In this document: positions 25,998 through 35,893 of the stretch, in pieces
Position numbering within the stretch: the stretch's first letter is position 1
Layout of the letters: the number at the start of each line of letters is the position of its first letter
Source: Olsenella sp. An285
GTDB taxonomy: Bacteria > Actinomycetota > Coriobacteriia > Coriobacteriales > Atopobiaceae
Reading direction: 5' to 3'
DNA length: 64,000 nt
Assembly: GCF_002159625.1 (NCBI RefSeq)
Contig: NZ_NFIZ01000011.1
Location: forward strand, 1-64,000
Made by a program: the position numbers and the translations under genes
Notes under the pieces: generated by a model
Database searches by the model: none
What the model was told of the DNA's origin: nothing
What the model saw: the letters and a program-made list of their open reading frames with translations, nothing else

Positions 25998-27809
25998 ATG
26001 GCTACCAACGATACCTCACATATCCGCAACTTCTCGATCGTTGCGCACATCGACCACGGCAAGTCGACCATCTCGGACCGCATTCTCGAGCTCACCCACA
26101 CGGTGGAGGAGCGCGACATGGAGGCCCAGCTGCTCGACACGATGGACATCGAGCGAGAGCGCGGCATCACCATCAAGTCCAACGCCGTCCGCGTGACCTA
26201 TGACGCGGACGACGGCGAGACCTACCAGTTCAACCTCATCGACACGCCGGGGCACGTGGACTTCACCTACGAGGTCTCCCGCAGCCTCGCCGCGTGCGAG
26301 GGCGCGGTCCTGGTGGTTGACGCCACGCAGGGCGTGGAGGCCCAGACGGTCTCCAACGCGAGCCTCGCGATGAACGCGAACCTCGACATCGTGCCGGCGA
26401 TCAACAAGATCGACCTCCCGAGCGCGCACCCGGACGAGGTCAAGATGGAGATCGAGGAGGACCTGGCCATCCCCGCCGACGACGCCGTGTGCGTGTCCGG
26501 CAAGACGGGCGAGGGCATCCACGACCTCCTCGAGGCCATCGTCCTTCTCGTCTCCCCGCCCTCCGGGGACCGCGAGGCTCCGCTCAAGGCGCTCATCCTG
26601 GACTCCTACTTCGACGAGTACCGCGGCGTCGTGGCCACGGTGCGCGTCTTCGACGGGCGCATCCGCAAGGGCGACCAGCTCACGATGATGCAGTCCGGCG
26701 TGGACTTCCTCGTTGACGGCGTGGGCGTGCGCCGCCCGGCCGAGACCCCCATGGCGGAGCTCGGCGTGGGCGAGGTCGGCTACGTGGTCACGGGCCTCAA
26801 GGACCCCGCCGCCGTGCGCGTGGGCGACACGCTCACGTACCGCGACCGCCCCTGCGCCGAGGCGCTGCCCGGCTACCGCGAGGCCAAGCCCATGGTCTAC
26901 ACCGGCATCTTCCCGGTGGACAACAAGGACTACGAGAACCTGCGCGACGCGCTGGAGAAGCTGCGCGTGAACGACCCGTCGCTCACCTGGAGCCCGGAGA
27001 CCTCCGTGGCCCTGGGCTTCGGGTTCCGCGTGGGCTTTCTCGGGCTCCTGCACATGGAGGTCGTGAAGGAGCGCCTGGAGCGCGAGTTCTCGCTCTCGCT
27101 CATAGCCACCTCGCCCTCGGTCGACTACCACGTCTACAAGACCGACGGGGAGATGCTCGAGGTGAGAAGCCCGCAGGACCTCCCGGACGTCACGCGCATA
27201 GACCACATCGAGGAGCCCTTCCTCAAGGCAAAGGTCATCGTGCCGCCCGAGTACACGGGCGCCGTGATGCAGCTCGCCATCGAGCACCGCGGCATCACGC
27301 AGGACATGATCTACCTCACCGAGAAGTCCGTGGAGATGCACTTCGACATTCCCCTGGCGGAGCTCATCCTTGACTTCTTCGACCAGCTCAAGAGCCGCAC
27401 CAAGGGCTACGCGAGCCTGGACTACGAGTTCTCCGACTACCGCACGAGCGACCTCGTGAAGCTCGACATCCTGCTCTCAGGCGACGAGGTGGACGCGCTC
27501 AGCTTCATCGTGCACCGGGACAAGGCGTATGCCCTCGCCCGCGGCCTCTGCGACAAGCTCAAGGAGATCATCCCGCGCCAGCAGTTCGAGGTACCCATCC
27601 AGGGCGCCATCGGAAACAAGATCATCTCGCGCTCCACGGTCAAGGCCGTGCGCAAGGACGTGCTGGCCAAGTGCTACGGCGGAGACATCTCGCGCAAGCG
27701 CAAGCTCCTCGAGAAGCAGAAGGAGGGCAAGAAGCGCATGAAGCAGATCGGCTCCGTGGAGGTGCCGCAGGAGGCGTTCCTCGCCGTCCTCAAGGTGGAC
27801 GACCAGTGA
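25998..27809 (+). CDS. lepA: Elongation factor 4 (LepA), back-translocase GTPase
   Basis: LepA/EF4 is a ribosome-associated GTPase linked to initiation, ribosome assembly and stress. The 603-residue product has the P-loop AHIDHGKST near residue 16, switch [10 protein letters not shown], the NKIDLPSA motif, EF-G-like domains II, III and V, and the unique C-terminal domain ending with [28 protein letters not shown]. No mutations are seen in GTPase motifs. The stop overlaps the start of dusB by four bases (GTGA). Confidence 0.96.
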   Translation: MATNDTSHIRNFSIVAHIDHGKSTISDRILELTHTVEERDMEAQLLDTMDIERERGITIKSNAVRVTYDADDGETYQFNLIDTPGHVDFTYEVSRSLAACEGAVLVVDATQGVEAQTVSNASLAMNANLDIVPAINKIDLPSAHPDEVKMEIEEDLAIPADDAVCVSGKTGEGIHDLLEAIVLLVSPPSGDREAPLKALILDSYFDEYRGVVATVRVFDGRIRKGDQLTMMQSGVDFLVDGVGVRRPAETPMAELGVGEVGYVVTGLKDPAAVRVGDTLTYRDRPCAEALPGYREAKPMVYTGIFPVDNKDYENLRDALEKLRVNDPSLTWSPETSVALGFGFRVGFLGLLHMEVVKERLEREFSLSLIATSPSVDYHVYKTDGEMLEVRSPQDLPDVTRIDHIEEPFLKAKVIVPPEYTGAVMQLAIEHRGITQDMIYLTEKSVEMHFDIPLAELILDFFDQLKSRTKGYASLDYEFSDYRTSDLVKLDILLSGDEVDALSFIVHRDKAYALARGLCDKLKEIIPRQQFEVPIQGAIGNKIISRSTVKAVRKDVLAKCYGGDISRKRKLLEKQKEGKKRMKQIGSVEVPQEAFLAVLKVDDQ

Positions 27810-28798
27810 CGGCCTCCGAGGTCCTCTCCGAGCTTGCCCCCGCCGCCGCGCTCTCGCCCGACCTGCCCGCCTGGGATCGCGAGCTCTCCGGCAAGCTCCT
27901 CATGGCGCCGATGGCAGGCGTCTCCGACGCGGCGTATCGCCTCATGGCGCGCTCGGGGGGCGCGGCGCTGGCCTACTCCGAGATGGTCTCCTGCGCCGGC
28001 CTCCACTACGGCGAGAAGAGCTGGGAGCTCGTGGACCCGGACCCGGCGGAGCCGGAGATCGCCGTGCAGCTCTTTGGCTCCAAGCCGGAGCTCTTCCGAG
28101 AGTCCGCGGAGCGCGTGGCGGCCCGCCTGGGAGATCGCCTGGCGCTTCTCGACATCAACATGGCCTGTCCCGTGCCCAAGGTCACGCGCAAGGGCGAGGG
28201 CTCGGCGCTGCTGGAGGACCCCGGGCTCGCGGCAGGGATCGTGCGCGCGTGCCGGGAGGGCGCTCCCGGCGTTCCCGTGACGGTGAAGATTCGTCGGGGC
28301 CGCTACATGGGACAGGAGGTCGCGCCGGAGTTCGCGCGCGCGATGGAGGCCGCGGGCGCCGCGGCGGTGGCGGTGCACGGCCGCTTTGCCACGCAGATGT
28401 ACCACGGCGAGGCGGACTGGGGGGCCGTTGCGCGCGTCGTCGACGCGGTGGACATCCCGGTCATAGCCTCTGGGGACGTCCTCTCGCACGACGCGGCGAG
28501 GCGCGCTCTCTCCGAGACCGGTGCGGCTGCCGTGATGGTGGCGCGCGGCACGTACGGCAACCCGTGGGTGTTCTCGGGTCACGTCCCGACGCCGGTCGAG
28601 AAGATCGCGGCGTTCGAGTGCCACGTGCGCCTGCTCGAGGCCACGGGCGCCCATCTCAAGCGCGCCCGCAGTCTCGCTGGCTGGTACTTCAAGGGCATGC
28701 CCGACGCCGCAAGGTGGAGGAACGCGGCCATGAGCTGCGTGACGGCCGAGGAGTTCCTCGCGGTCGCGGCGGAGGTTCGCGCGGCGCTGGGGTCGTGA
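27806..28798 (+). CDS. dusB: tRNA-dihydrouridine synthase (Dus family, DusB-like)
   Basis: Dus enzymes reduce uridine to dihydrouridine in the tRNA D-loop with FMN and NADPH. The 330-residue product is a TIM barrel with [20 protein letters not shown] near the start, the [19 protein letters not shown] active-site loop containing the catalytic Cys, [22 protein letters not shown] and the FMN phosphate loop [11 protein letters not shown]. The GTG start overlaps the lepA stop. Assignment to Dus is firm; the subfamily (DusB) is by general similarity. Confidence 0.9.
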   Translation: MTASEVLSELAPAAALSPDLPAWDRELSGKLLMAPMAGVSDAAYRLMARSGGAALAYSEMVSCAGLHYGEKSWELVDPDPAEPEIAVQLFGSKPELFRESAERVAARLGDRLALLDINMACPVPKVTRKGEGSALLEDPGLAAGIVRACREGAPGVPVTVKIRRGRYMGQEVAPEFARAMEAAGAAAVAVHGRFATQMYHGEADWGAVARVVDAVDIPVIASGDVLSHDAARRALSETGAAAVMVARGTYGNPWVFSGHVPTPVEKIAAFECHVRLLEATGAHLKRARSLAGWYFKGMPDAARWRNAAMSCVTAEEFLAVAAEVRAALGS

Positions 28799-28840
28799 GC
28801 TCCGAGTGCGCGTCCTTCTCGACTGGGGTGTCGGTTTTGG

Positions 28841-28980
28841 AGGGTGTGTACACCGCCCCTTGAGGGTATGCGCACTTTCACGACTTGATTGGCTTGCGTT
28901 CCCGCTGGTAGAAGTGCTAACGAGAAGAGCGGGCAGCTTGGAAACGTGTACATACCCTGAGGGGGCGGTGTACATACCCT
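28841..28980. repeat. Intergenic inverted-repeat element (35-base arms)
   Basis: The left arm 28841-28875 and right arm 28946-28980 are inverted copies with about five mismatches; their main words are GTGTACATACCC and GAGGGTATG. The 70-base spacer contains the core CGAGAAGAGCGGGCAG at 28921-28936. The same words and core recur at 41903-42044. The gap between dusB and hemW (228 bases) holds this element and no gene. Confidence 0.85.
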
Positions 28981-29026
28981 CTTGGGGACCGACGCACGGG
29001 AGCGTCGCCCACGAGAGGAGATGTCT

Positions 29027-30205
29027 ATGATCTCCGCGCTCTACCTGCACATACCGTTTTGTCACGCCAAGTGCGCGTACTGCGACTTCGACTCGCGGCC
29101 CCTGTGCGGCGAGGCGCTCGAGAAGGCGGCCTCGCGCTATCTCGAGGGCCTGCTTGCTCGGATTGACGCCTTCGGCGAGGCTGGTGCGCTCTCCGAGGTC
29201 CGCACGGCCTACGTGGGTGGGGGCACGCCCACGGTGCTGGGCCCCGGCCTGCCCGAGCTCGTTCGCCGCGTTCGCAGCTGGTGCGCGCCGGACGAGCTCA
29301 CGTGCGAGGCCAACCCGGAGTCCTTCGACGAATCCATGGCCGCGGCGCTTGCCGAGGCAGGAGCCACGCGCGTCTCGCTCGGCGTTCAGACGCTCGACCC
29401 CGCGGAGCTCCGCGCCATCGGGCGCATCCATACGGCGGAGCAGGCCCTGGCCGCGGTTGCGCGGGCCAGGGCGGCGGGTCTCTCCGTCTCCTGCGACCTC
29501 ATGTGCGGGCTTCCCGGACAGTCACGGGAGAGCTGGCGGCGCACGCTGTCCCGCATCGTGGCGACGTCACCGGACCACGCCTCCGTGTACCCCCTCACGC
29601 TGGAGGAGGGGGCGCCGCTCGCGCACCGCGCCGAGACTGACCCCTCGCTCGAGCCGGACGCCGACCTCCAGGCCTGGTGCATGGAGGAGGCACGTCGCGT
29701 TCTGGGGGCGGCCGGCTACCATCCCTACGAGGTCGCGAGCTACGCGCTGCCCGGACGCGAGTGCGCCCACAACATTGCCTACTGGACGGGCGCGAGCTAC
29801 CTCGGCCTCGGCCGTTCGGCCGCGGGAATGCTCGGTGCAGGGGAGTGGGACGCGCTGGCGGCGCTCCTCGGCGGCGAGCCCGCGGGGGAGGGCACGGGGC
29901 GCGTGCGCTACGTGCAGCGGGACGACGTCGGGATGGCATTCGACGTAGAGCGCCTCACCGCGCGCGAGGCCGTAGCGGAAGACCTCATGCTGGGCATGCG
30001 CATGACGCGTGGGGTTGGTCCCGAGCTCCTGTCCCGGGCGCGGAGCGTGGCGGGCGAGAAGAGCGTGGACTCCGCCGTGTCGACCGCGCTGTCACGGGGA
30101 CTGGCCGCGTGGGACGCGGGCGGCAGGCTCGTTCCCACCGAGCGGGGCTGGCTCCTTGGAAACGAGCTCTACGGCCTCATGTGGGACCTCGCCGCGGACG
30201 ACTAG
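29027..30205 (+). CDS. hemW: Radical SAM heme chaperone HemW (HemN-like)
   Basis: HemW binds heme and a radical-SAM iron-sulfur cluster and is thought to deliver heme to respiratory enzymes; it was once annotated as an oxygen-independent coproporphyrinogen oxidase. The 392-residue product has the cluster motif Cys12-x3-Cys16-x2-Cys19 within LHIPFCHAKCAYCDF, GGGTPTVL, and the C-terminal HemN_C-like region. It lacks the extra N-terminal segment of true HemN. lepA-(dusB)-hemW is a usual neighbourhood. ATG 29027 is chosen over ATG 29021 because AGGAG then lies 6 bases upstream. Confidence 0.9.
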   Translation: MISALYLHIPFCHAKCAYCDFDSRPLCGEALEKAASRYLEGLLARIDAFGEAGALSEVRTAYVGGGTPTVLGPGLPELVRRVRSWCAPDELTCEANPESFDESMAAALAEAGATRVSLGVQTLDPAELRAIGRIHTAEQALAAVARARAAGLSVSCDLMCGLPGQSRESWRRTLSRIVATSPDHASVYPLTLEEGAPLAHRAETDPSLEPDADLQAWCMEEARRVLGAAGYHPYEVASYALPGRECAHNIAYWTGASYLGLGRSAAGMLGAGEWDALAALLGGEPAGEGTGRVRYVQRDDVGMAFDVERLTAREAVAEDLMLGMRMTRGVGPELLSRARSVAGEKSVDSAVSTALSRGLAAWDAGGRLVPTERGWLLGNELYGLMWDLAADD

Positions 30206-30540
30206 CCGCCCGCGCTTCTCGTCCTGGTGGATCGAGTGCGGGCCGGAGCGCACTCGATGCTCGCACTTGGCGGCATATGCCGAGAAGGACCGCGCACTCA
30301 ATGCATCCCGGACTCGAAACCGCCCGCACTTGATGCTCGCACTCACGAGTGCAGGCGAGAAGCGCCCCGGGTCCCGTGCTCAGAAGCGCATTTGTGTACG
30401 GGCCACGTCTGCCGCACCCAGAGACCCCGTCCACAGCTCGTCCACCTGCGAGCTTGAGGGCTACTTGAGGGTTCTTGACGACAACATTAAACCTCAGCAT
30501 AAAGGTTCTTCTCGCCACAGGGCGAGAAGAACGGGCGTCC
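30206..30540. repeat. Intergenic palindrome cluster between hemW and the flavoprotein gene
   Basis: Directly after the hemW stop, 30206-30221 is the reverse complement of CGAGAAGCGCGGGCGG, an exact form of the intergenic core. ATCGAGTGCG (30231-30240) pairs with CGCACTCGAT (30249-30258). More CGAGAAGG and GCACTC/GAGTGC words follow up to about 30370. At 30505-30532 GTTCTTCTCGCC and GGCGAGAAGAAC form a perfect 12-bp hairpin with an ACAG loop, running into another core copy (30523-30538, CGAGAAGAACGGGCGT). No gene is seen in the 412-base gap. Confidence 0.8.
30476..30503 (+). promoter_or_regulatory. Probable promoter of the flavoprotein gene
   Basis: TTGACG (30476-30481) and CATAAA (30498-30503) are separated by 16 bases. 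Transcription would start near 30510, inside the 12-bp hairpin at 30505-30532, giving a leader of about 108 bases. The local sequence is less GC-rich than the surroundings, which fits a promoter. Confidence 0.5.
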
Positions 30541-30617
30541 CGCCGAGCCGCTGCCTGCCGAGCTGCTTGCGGGGCCTATGCTGTTATGCATCGCAACGAC
30601 CGAGGAGGGGACGCCCC

Positions 30618-32627
30618 ATGGCATTCACCAAGCTGCTCGAGCCGATCAAGGTCGGCAACCTCACGCTCAAGAACCGCGTCATGTTCCCGCCGCTCACCAC
30701 CGGCTACGAGGAGCGCGACGGCTCCATCGGCGCGCGAAGCCTCGCGTTCTACGAGCGCCTGGCCAAGGGCGGCGTCTCCTACATCGTCATCGGCGACGTG
30801 GCGCCCGTGAACACCGCGAGCCCCACGCCCAAGCTCTGCGACGACTCCCAGATCCCGAGCTTCGCGGCCCTCGCCGACGCCGTCCACGCTCACGGCGCCA
30901 AGCTCGCCCTGCAGCTCTTCCATCCCGAGTACGACGTTCCCGGCGTGGGCAGGCTCATCATGGCCTCTCGCATGGCGGCGATGGAGGGGCAGAAGGCCCA
31001 GGCCGCAGGCGACATGGAGACCTTCGCCGCCAAGATGGCCGAGTCCAAGGAGATCGCCAACCAGGCCTACGCCAAGCTCCACCACGACATGCAGCACTTC
31101 GTCTCCGAGGCCACCGTCGAGCAGCTCGGTGAGATCAGGGAGGCCATCGCGGCCTGCGCCGCCCGGGCGGAGAGGGCCGGCGTCGACGCCATCGAGGTGC
31201 ACGGTGACCGCCTGGTGGGGTCTCTCTGCTCCACGGCGCTCAACCACCGCACGGACGAGTACGGCGGCTCCTTCGAGAACCGCGTGCGCTACGCCCTCGA
31301 GGTCGTGGCGGCGATCAAGGAGGCGGCGCCGGGCCTCATGGTGGAGTACAAGCTCCCCGTCATCATGACCAACCCGGACGGTTCCAAGCGCGGCAAGGGT
31401 GGCCTCGAGCCCGACGAGGCCTGCGAGCTCGCCGTCCTTCTCGCCCAGGCGGGAGTGGACATGATCCAGGTGGCCCAGGCCAACCACACGGGCAACATGG
31501 GCGACACCATCCCGCCCATGGGGACGATGCCCTACAACTGGACGCTCCCGGTGGCGGCACGCGTGAAGTCCCTCGTGGACGTCCCCGTTGCCACCGTCGG
31601 CCGCGTGGTCACGCCCGAGGCCGGCGAGAAGATCCTCGAGGAGGGCCAGGCGGACGTCATCGGCTACGGTCGCTCGCTGCTCGCGGATCCCGACATCGCC
31701 CTCAAGGCGGCATCCGGCGAGCCCGTGCGCCTGTGCCTCAACTGCAACAAGGGCTGCGTCGACGCCATCCAGGGCAGGCGCTACATCTCCTGCGTGCTCA
31801 ACGCAGAGAACGGCGACGAGGCCACGACCTCCATCCGCCCCGGAGAGGGCGAGAAGCGCGTGGCCGTGGTGGGCGGCGGCATCGCCGGCTGCGAGGCCGC
31901 GCGCGTGGCGGCCAAGCGCGGCTACGACGTCACGCTCTTCGAGCGCGCCGAGCGCCTGGGCGGCCAGATCGAGCTCGCCGCCGCGCCGCCGCGCAAGGCC
32001 GAGATCATGCGCGCCGTCGAGTACTACGAGCGCGTCCTGCCGGCCCTGGGCGTCGACGTGCGCCTGGGCCACGAGGCCACAGCCACCGACCTCGCCGGCT
32101 TCGATGCAGTCATCGCGGCGGTGGGCGCCGAGAACGTCACGCTGCCGGTGCCCGGCGCCGACGGCCCCAACGTGGTCTCCGCGTGGGACGTGCTCGCCGG
32201 CAAGGTCGCGCCCGAGGGGCGCGTGGCCGTCATCGGCGGCGGCCTCGTGGGCACCGAGACCGCGGAGTACCTGCTCGCCCGCGGCTGCGACGTCACCATA
32301 GTGGAGATGCTCGACACGATCGCGGCGGGGGAGTCCGGGACCATCCTGCCCACGATCATGGCCGAGTTCGCCGAGAAGGGCGTGGAGCAGCTGGTGAACA
32401 CGCGCGTGACCGCGATCACGGGGGCGGGCGTGGAGGCCGAGCGCGACGGCGAGGCCGTGAGCGTGCCGTGCGACTGCGTGGTCATGGCCGTGGGCTCGCG
32501 CGCCGTGCCCTTCGACGCGAGCGCCCTCGACGTGCCCGTGACGCTGGTGGGCGACTGCTCCGGCGAGCGCACCGCCGACATCGCGAGCGCCATCCGCACC
32601 GCCTACGCCGCCGCCAACAGTCTGTAA
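30618..32627 (+). CDS. Old Yellow Enzyme-type FMN / iron-sulfur / FAD oxidoreductase (enoate or 2,4-dienoyl-CoA reductase-like)
   Basis: This 669-residue protein has the three-part layout of 2,4-dienoyl-CoA reductase (FadH), BaiCD and related anaerobe enzymes: an N-terminal FMN TIM barrel (1-360; start KLLEPIKVGNLTLKNRVMFPPL), a [4Fe-4S] motif with Cys373, 376, 380 and 392, and C-terminal FAD and NAD(P) domains with VVGGGIAGCEAA and VIGGGLVGTETAEYLL. In the barrel, the loop that usually reads HG-x2-GYL-x4-L is EVHGDRLVGS here (about 192-201), so it is two residues shorter and lacks the usual catalytic Tyr. The substrate is unknown. The stop codon TAA lies within a palindrome. Confidence 0.85.
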   Translation: MAFTKLLEPIKVGNLTLKNRVMFPPLTTGYEERDGSIGARSLAFYERLAKGGVSYIVIGDVAPVNTASPTPKLCDDSQIPSFAALADAVHAHGAKLALQLFHPEYDVPGVGRLIMASRMAAMEGQKAQAAGDMETFAAKMAESKEIANQAYAKLHHDMQHFVSEATVEQLGEIREAIAACAARAERAGVDAIEVHGDRLVGSLCSTALNHRTDEYGGSFENRVRYALEVVAAIKEAAPGLMVEYKLPVIMTNPDGSKRGKGGLEPDEACELAVLLAQAGVDMIQVAQANHTGNMGDTIPPMGTMPYNWTLPVAARVKSLVDVPVATVGRVVTPEAGEKILEEGQADVIGYGRSLLADPDIALKAASGEPVRLCLNCNKGCVDAIQGRRYISCVLNAENGDEATTSIRPGEGEKRVAVVGGGIAGCEAARVAAKRGYDVTLFERAERLGGQIELAAAPPRKAEIMRAVEYYERVLPALGVDVRLGHEATATDLAGFDAVIAAVGAENVTLPVPGADGPNVVSAWDVLAGKVAPEGRVAVIGGGLVGTETAEYLLARGCDVTIVEMLDTIAAGESGTILPTIMAEFAEKGVEQLVNTRVTAITGAGVEAERDGEAVSVPCDCVVMAVGSRAVPFDASALDVPVTLVGDCSGERTADIASAIRTAYAAANSL

Positions 32628-32652
32628 ATTGGGGACAGTCCCCAATTTACAG
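32622..32652. repeat. REP-like palindrome that supplies the flavoprotein stop codon
   Basis: The arms CTGTAAATTGGGGAC and GTCCCCAATTTACAG are perfect 15-base inverted repeats around a central A. The TAA stop at 32625-32627 lies within the left arm. The centre GGGGAC-A-GTCCCC matches the element at 3490-3514. The AT-rich arms differ from the surrounding GC-rich sequence. Confidence 0.8.
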
Positions 32653-32653
32653 A

Positions 32654-32690
32654 GGGGCCCGGTCGCACGCCGCGGCCGGGCCCCGTTCTT
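32654..32690 (+). terminator. Intrinsic terminator after the flavoprotein gene
   Basis: GGGGCCCGG (32654-32662) pairs with CCGGGCCCC (32676-32684), followed by GTTCTT. It begins one base past the palindrome. Confidence 0.75.
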
Positions 32691-32759
32691 CCCGCCCCTT
32701 GCGCGCGATGGGCAAATGATGCATGCTAGCAGCAGAAACGCCGTTGAGAGGGGATCGTC

Positions 32760-33230
32760 ATGCCGGGCAAGCGCACGGACGTCATCAGCTGGGACGAGTT
32801 CTTCATGAAGGCCGCCGTCGCCGCGAGCCTGCGCAGCAAGGACCCCAACACGCAGGTCGGCGCCTGCATCGCGGACACCAACCACCGCATCCTCTCCGTG
32901 GGCTACAACGGCACGCCCCACGGCCTCAACGACGACGAGTTCCCCTGGGGAGTCGCGGACGACCCGCTCTACGACAAGCACAACTACGTCATTCACGCCG
33001 AGGCCAACGCCATCCTCAACTACCGCGGCACCCTCAAGGACATGACGGGCGCCACGGCCTACGTCACGCTCTTCCCGTGCCACGAGTGCGCCAAGACGCT
33101 CGTGCAGGCGGGCATCGGCGAGGTGGTCTACCTCGATGACAAGTATGACGGCACCGAGGACAACCGCATCTCCAAGAACATCCTCGACCGCTGCGGGGTC
33201 TCCTACCGCCAGATGACGCTCGAGGACTAG
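32760..33230 (+). CDS. Deoxycytidylate deaminase (ComEB/dCMP deaminase family)
   Basis: This enzyme turns dCMP into dUMP, the precursor of dTMP. The 156-residue product has the zinc motifs of cytidine/deoxycytidylate deaminases: His79-Ala80-Glu81 (HAEANAIL) and Cys107-His-Glu-Cys110 (PCHEC), with the dCMP-specific GYNGTPHG loop near 48-55. The start ATG follows GAGAGGGGATC. It is monocistronic in appearance, between the flavoprotein and the DnaJ genes. In Firmicutes the homologue is ComEB, but its role here is probably only nucleotide supply. Confidence 0.92.
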   Translation: MPGKRTDVISWDEFFMKAAVAASLRSKDPNTQVGACIADTNHRILSVGYNGTPHGLNDDEFPWGVADDPLYDKHNYVIHAEANAILNYRGTLKDMTGATAYVTLFPCHECAKTLVQAGIGEVVYLDDKYDGTEDNRISKNILDRCGVSYRQMTLED

Positions 33231-33316
33231 CCGCTGCGCACGCGCTGGCGGCCGCCCCGCTCGCGCACCGACTGCGCTGATACCGTGGCGTTTCCCCAAA
33301 GCCCCTGAATGGCGGG

Positions 33317-33322
33317 TATACT
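33317..33322 (+). promoter_or_regulatory. Possible -10 box before the membrane DnaJ gene
   Basis: TATACT (33317-33322) lies 42 bases before the start. No consensus -35 and no CIRCE or HAIR heat-shock operator is seen. Confidence 0.4.
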
Positions 33323-33363
33323 CTCCCCATCTGTGACGTATCGCCAGCAGGGAGACATGCCAC

Positions 33364-34470
33364 ATGGCATCAATGAACGAGAAGGACTACTACGCCATCC
33401 TGGGCGTCGAGAAGGACGCCTCCACCGAGGACATACGCAAGGCGTTCCAGACGAAGGCAAGGAAGCTCCATCCGGACGTCAACAAGGAGCCGGACGCGGA
33501 GGAGCGTTTCAAGGAGGTCTCGGAGGCATACGCCGTCCTCTCCGACCCCGACAAGCGCAAGCGCTACGACGCCATGAGGTCCGGCAGCCCCTTTGCCGGC
33601 GGCGGCTACGGCTCGCCCGCGGGTGGCGGATACGGCGACCCCTTCGGCGGCAGCCCGTTTGGCTGGGGGCCCTTCGGCGGGGGCTTCGGCGGCGCCGCGC
33701 AGCGCCGCAAGTCGCGCGCCTACAATCCGCGCGCCGGCGCGGACGTGGTCTACGAGCTCGCCCTCGACGCCGAGACGGCGGCCGCGGGGGCGCGCCGCGG
33801 CGTGACCTACCAGCGCTACGCCGCCTGCGAGGCGTGCCACGGCTCGGGCTCCGTGGTCTCCGACCACCCCGAGACCTGCCCCACCTGCGGCGGCGCCGGC
33901 CACATCACCGTGGACACCGGCCTCTTTGGCGTGATGATGATGACGTGCCCGGAGTGCGAGGGCACGGGCAAGGTCGTCGCGGACCCGTGCCGCTCCTGCG
34001 GGGGCTCGGGTCGCACGCTCACGGCGAGCGAGGTCGTCGTCGACGTCCCCGCGGGCAGCCACGACGGCGACGTGGTGCGCGTGCCCGGCATGGGCAATGC
34101 CGGAACCAACGGGTCCTCCACGGGGGACTTCGTCTGCCGCGTCTGCGTGCCCGAGGAGCGCCTCACGCGCTCCCAGGTGAGCGGCTTCAACTCGATAGGC
34201 TTCGCGCTGCCGTTTCTCGTGCTGGGCCTTCTCACCGGGACGCTCGCCTCGCTCGCCCTCATCGTGATCGTCCCCGCGGTCATAGGCGTCTACCTCGTTG
34301 TCCGCGATGGCGTGAAGGTCAAGGCCCGCTGGTGGAGGAACGCCGGCGTGGCGGTTGCCAACGGCGCCTCCAACGGCTTCATGATCGCGCTCGTCTTCGC
34401 CCTCATGTTCTCGTGCACCTCCGGCCTAGGGCGCGGAGGGTTCATGGGCAGGGGGTACTACTACGGCTAG
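33364..34470 (+). CDS. DnaJ-like co-chaperone with zinc fingers and C-terminal membrane helices
   Basis: This is a 368-residue DnaJ relative. It has an N-terminal J domain with HPD near residue 36 (KLHPDVNK), a Gly/Phe-rich region (about 75-120), and four CxxCxGxG zinc repeats at about 155-162, 172-179, 195-202 and 209-216. The substrate-binding region after them is short (to about 265). The C-terminus then has hydrophobic stretches at about 275-296, 298-316 and 335-352 that look like membrane helices, and it ends [12 protein letters not shown]. The second C-terminal domain and dimerisation segment of DnaJ are missing. It probably recruits DnaK to the membrane. ATG at 33364 has AGGGAG 9 bases upstream. 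A canonical dnaJ lies downstream. Confidence 0.85.
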   Translation: MASMNEKDYYAILGVEKDASTEDIRKAFQTKARKLHPDVNKEPDAEERFKEVSEAYAVLSDPDKRKRYDAMRSGSPFAGGGYGSPAGGGYGDPFGGSPFGWGPFGGGFGGAAQRRKSRAYNPRAGADVVYELALDAETAAAGARRGVTYQRYAACEACHGSGSVVSDHPETCPTCGGAGHITVDTGLFGVMMMTCPECEGTGKVVADPCRSCGGSGRTLTASEVVVDVPAGSHDGDVVRVPGMGNAGTNGSSTGDFVCRVCVPEERLTRSQVSGFNSIGFALPFLVLGLLTGTLASLALIVIVPAVIGVYLVVRDGVKVKARWWRNAGVAVANGASNGFMIALVFALMFSCTSGLGRGGFMGRGYYYG

Positions 34471-34534
34471 CCCCGCCGCCCGGGCCGCCGTGCCCGGGCA
34501 GACGGCTTTCAGAAAAGTGCTAGTTTTGTTCTCT

Positions 34535-34558
34535 GGCGGGGCTCGGCCCCGCCTTCCT
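34535..34558 (+). terminator. Possible weak terminator between the two DnaJ genes
   Basis: GGCGGGGC (34535-34542) pairs with GCCCCGCC (34546-34553), with a short pyrimidine tail. Another stem, GCCCGGG/CCCGGGC, is just upstream. T runs are poor, so termination may be partial. A TATAAG box at 34563-34568 could start the dnaJ transcript. Confidence 0.45.
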
Positions 34559-34627
34559 AGGGTATAAGGCACATGGCCCCGGCGCCCTCCGCGCACGGGG
34601 CCCCTGGCACGCACGAGTCTCTGGAGT

Positions 34628-35893
34628 ATGCACGTGGAACCGAAGAAGGACTACTACGAGGTGCTCGAGGTACCTCGTGACGCAGACGCGAAGACCATCA
34701 AGCGCGCGTTTCTCAAGAAGGCGCGCACGCTGCACCCGGACGTCAACAAGGCCCCGGACGCGGAGGAGCGCTTCAAGGAGGTCAACGAGGCCTACGCCGT
34801 CCTCTCGGACGACCAGAAGCGCGCCAACTACGACCGCTACGGCGACCCCAACGGCCCCATGGGCTTTGGCTCGGACTACGTCGACGTGTCCGACATCTTT
34901 GGCGGGAGCGGCTTCGGCTTCGGGGACATCTTCGACTCCTTCTTCGGCGGTGGGTCCCGGGGCGCGGGCGGAGCCGCGGCGCGCACGCGCGGCCGCGACA
35001 TGGGAATCCGCCTCACCATCACCCTCGAGGAGGCCGCGGCCGGCTGCAAGAAGACCGTCGCCTACACGCGCCTCGCCCCGTGCGAGGACTGCGGCGGCAC
35101 CGGCGCCGCCGAGGGCGGCCACATGCACACCTGCGAGCGCTGTCACGGGACCGGGCGCGTGGTGGAGGTGCAGCGCACCATCTTCGGCCAGATGCAGACC
35201 CAGACCACCTGCCCCGCCTGCCACGGCCAGGGTCAGGTCATAGACCACCCCTGCGAGACCTGCGAGGGCCAGGGCCGCGCCCCCTCGCGCGAGAAGGTCG
35301 AGGTCCAGGTGCCCGCGGGCGTCCACTCGGGCCAGACCATCACCGTCGACGGCAAGGGCGAGGCCGGCGTGCGCGGCGACGCCTCCGGAAACCTCGTCGT
35401 GAGCGTGGAGGTCGCCGAGTCCGAGCGCTTCGAGCGGCGCGGGGACGACCTCTACTGCACCGTGCAGGTGGACTCCCTCCAGGCCATTCTCGGCACGTCC
35501 GTCACCATCGACGGCATCATGGAGGGCGAGCGCGTGACCGTGGAGGTCCCGGCCGGCTGCCAGTTTGGCCAGCAGGTCGTGGTGGAGCGCAAGGGCATGC
35601 CGCGCATGGGCATGATCGCGCGCGGCAACCTCGTGGCGGTGGTCCAGGTGGTGACCCCGCGCGACCTCACCAAGAAGCAGCTGCTGGACGTGGCGGCCAT
35701 CGTGGCCGAGCGCTCCCTCGACGATACCGGCGCCGCTGACGAGAAGGGCGCGAGGGCCGATAAGAACGCCGGCAGGCGCGCCGACAGGGCCGCCGAGCCC
35801 GAGGGCTTCTCCGCGGCGGCGGAGAACGCGGCCGAGCACTTTGCCAAGGAGCGCTGGCACGCGCCCAAGAACCCGTTCAGGAGCCGCAAGTGA
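34628..35893 (+). CDS. dnaJ: Chaperone protein DnaJ
   Basis: DnaJ stimulates the ATPase of DnaK and delivers unfolded proteins to it. The 421-residue product is a full-length type I DnaJ: J domain with HPDVNK, a Gly/Phe-rich region with [18 protein letters not shown], four zinc repeats ([32 protein letters not shown]), two C-terminal peptide-binding domains, and a charged tail (about 375-421) longer than usual. The start ATG lies 158 bases after the membrane DnaJ gene. grpE, dnaK and hrcA are not in the window. The stop overlaps the mtaB start by four bases (GTGA). Confidence 0.94.
   Translation: MHVEPKKDYYEVLEVPRDADAKTIKRAFLKKARTLHPDVNKAPDAEERFKEVNEAYAVLSDDQKRANYDRYGDPNGPMGFGSDYVDVSDIFGGSGFGFGDIFDSFFGGGSRGAGGAAARTRGRDMGIRLTITLEEAAAGCKKTVAYTRLAPCEDCGGTGAAEGGHMHTCERCHGTGRVVEVQRTIFGQMQTQTTCPACHGQGQVIDHPCETCEGQGRAPSREKVEVQVPAGVHSGQTITVDGKGEAGVRGDASGNLVVSVEVAESERFERRGDDLYCTVQVDSLQAILGTSVTIDGIMEGERVTVEVPAGCQFGQQVVVERKGMPRMGMIARGNLVAVVQVVTPRDLTKKQLLDVAAIVAERSLDDTGAADEKGARADKNAGRRADRAAEPEGFSAAAENAAEHFAKERWHAPKNPFRSRK

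Noticed and set aside
33231-33363. CIRCE or HAIR heat-shock operator before the membrane DnaJ
   Set aside because: No inverted repeat of the expected form was seen.
30576-33365. Long minus-strand open frame opposite the flavoprotein and dCMP deaminase genes
   Set aside because: Composition typical of a shadow frame (His/Val/Asp/Gly/Ala-rich); no motifs, and the + strand proteins are clear.
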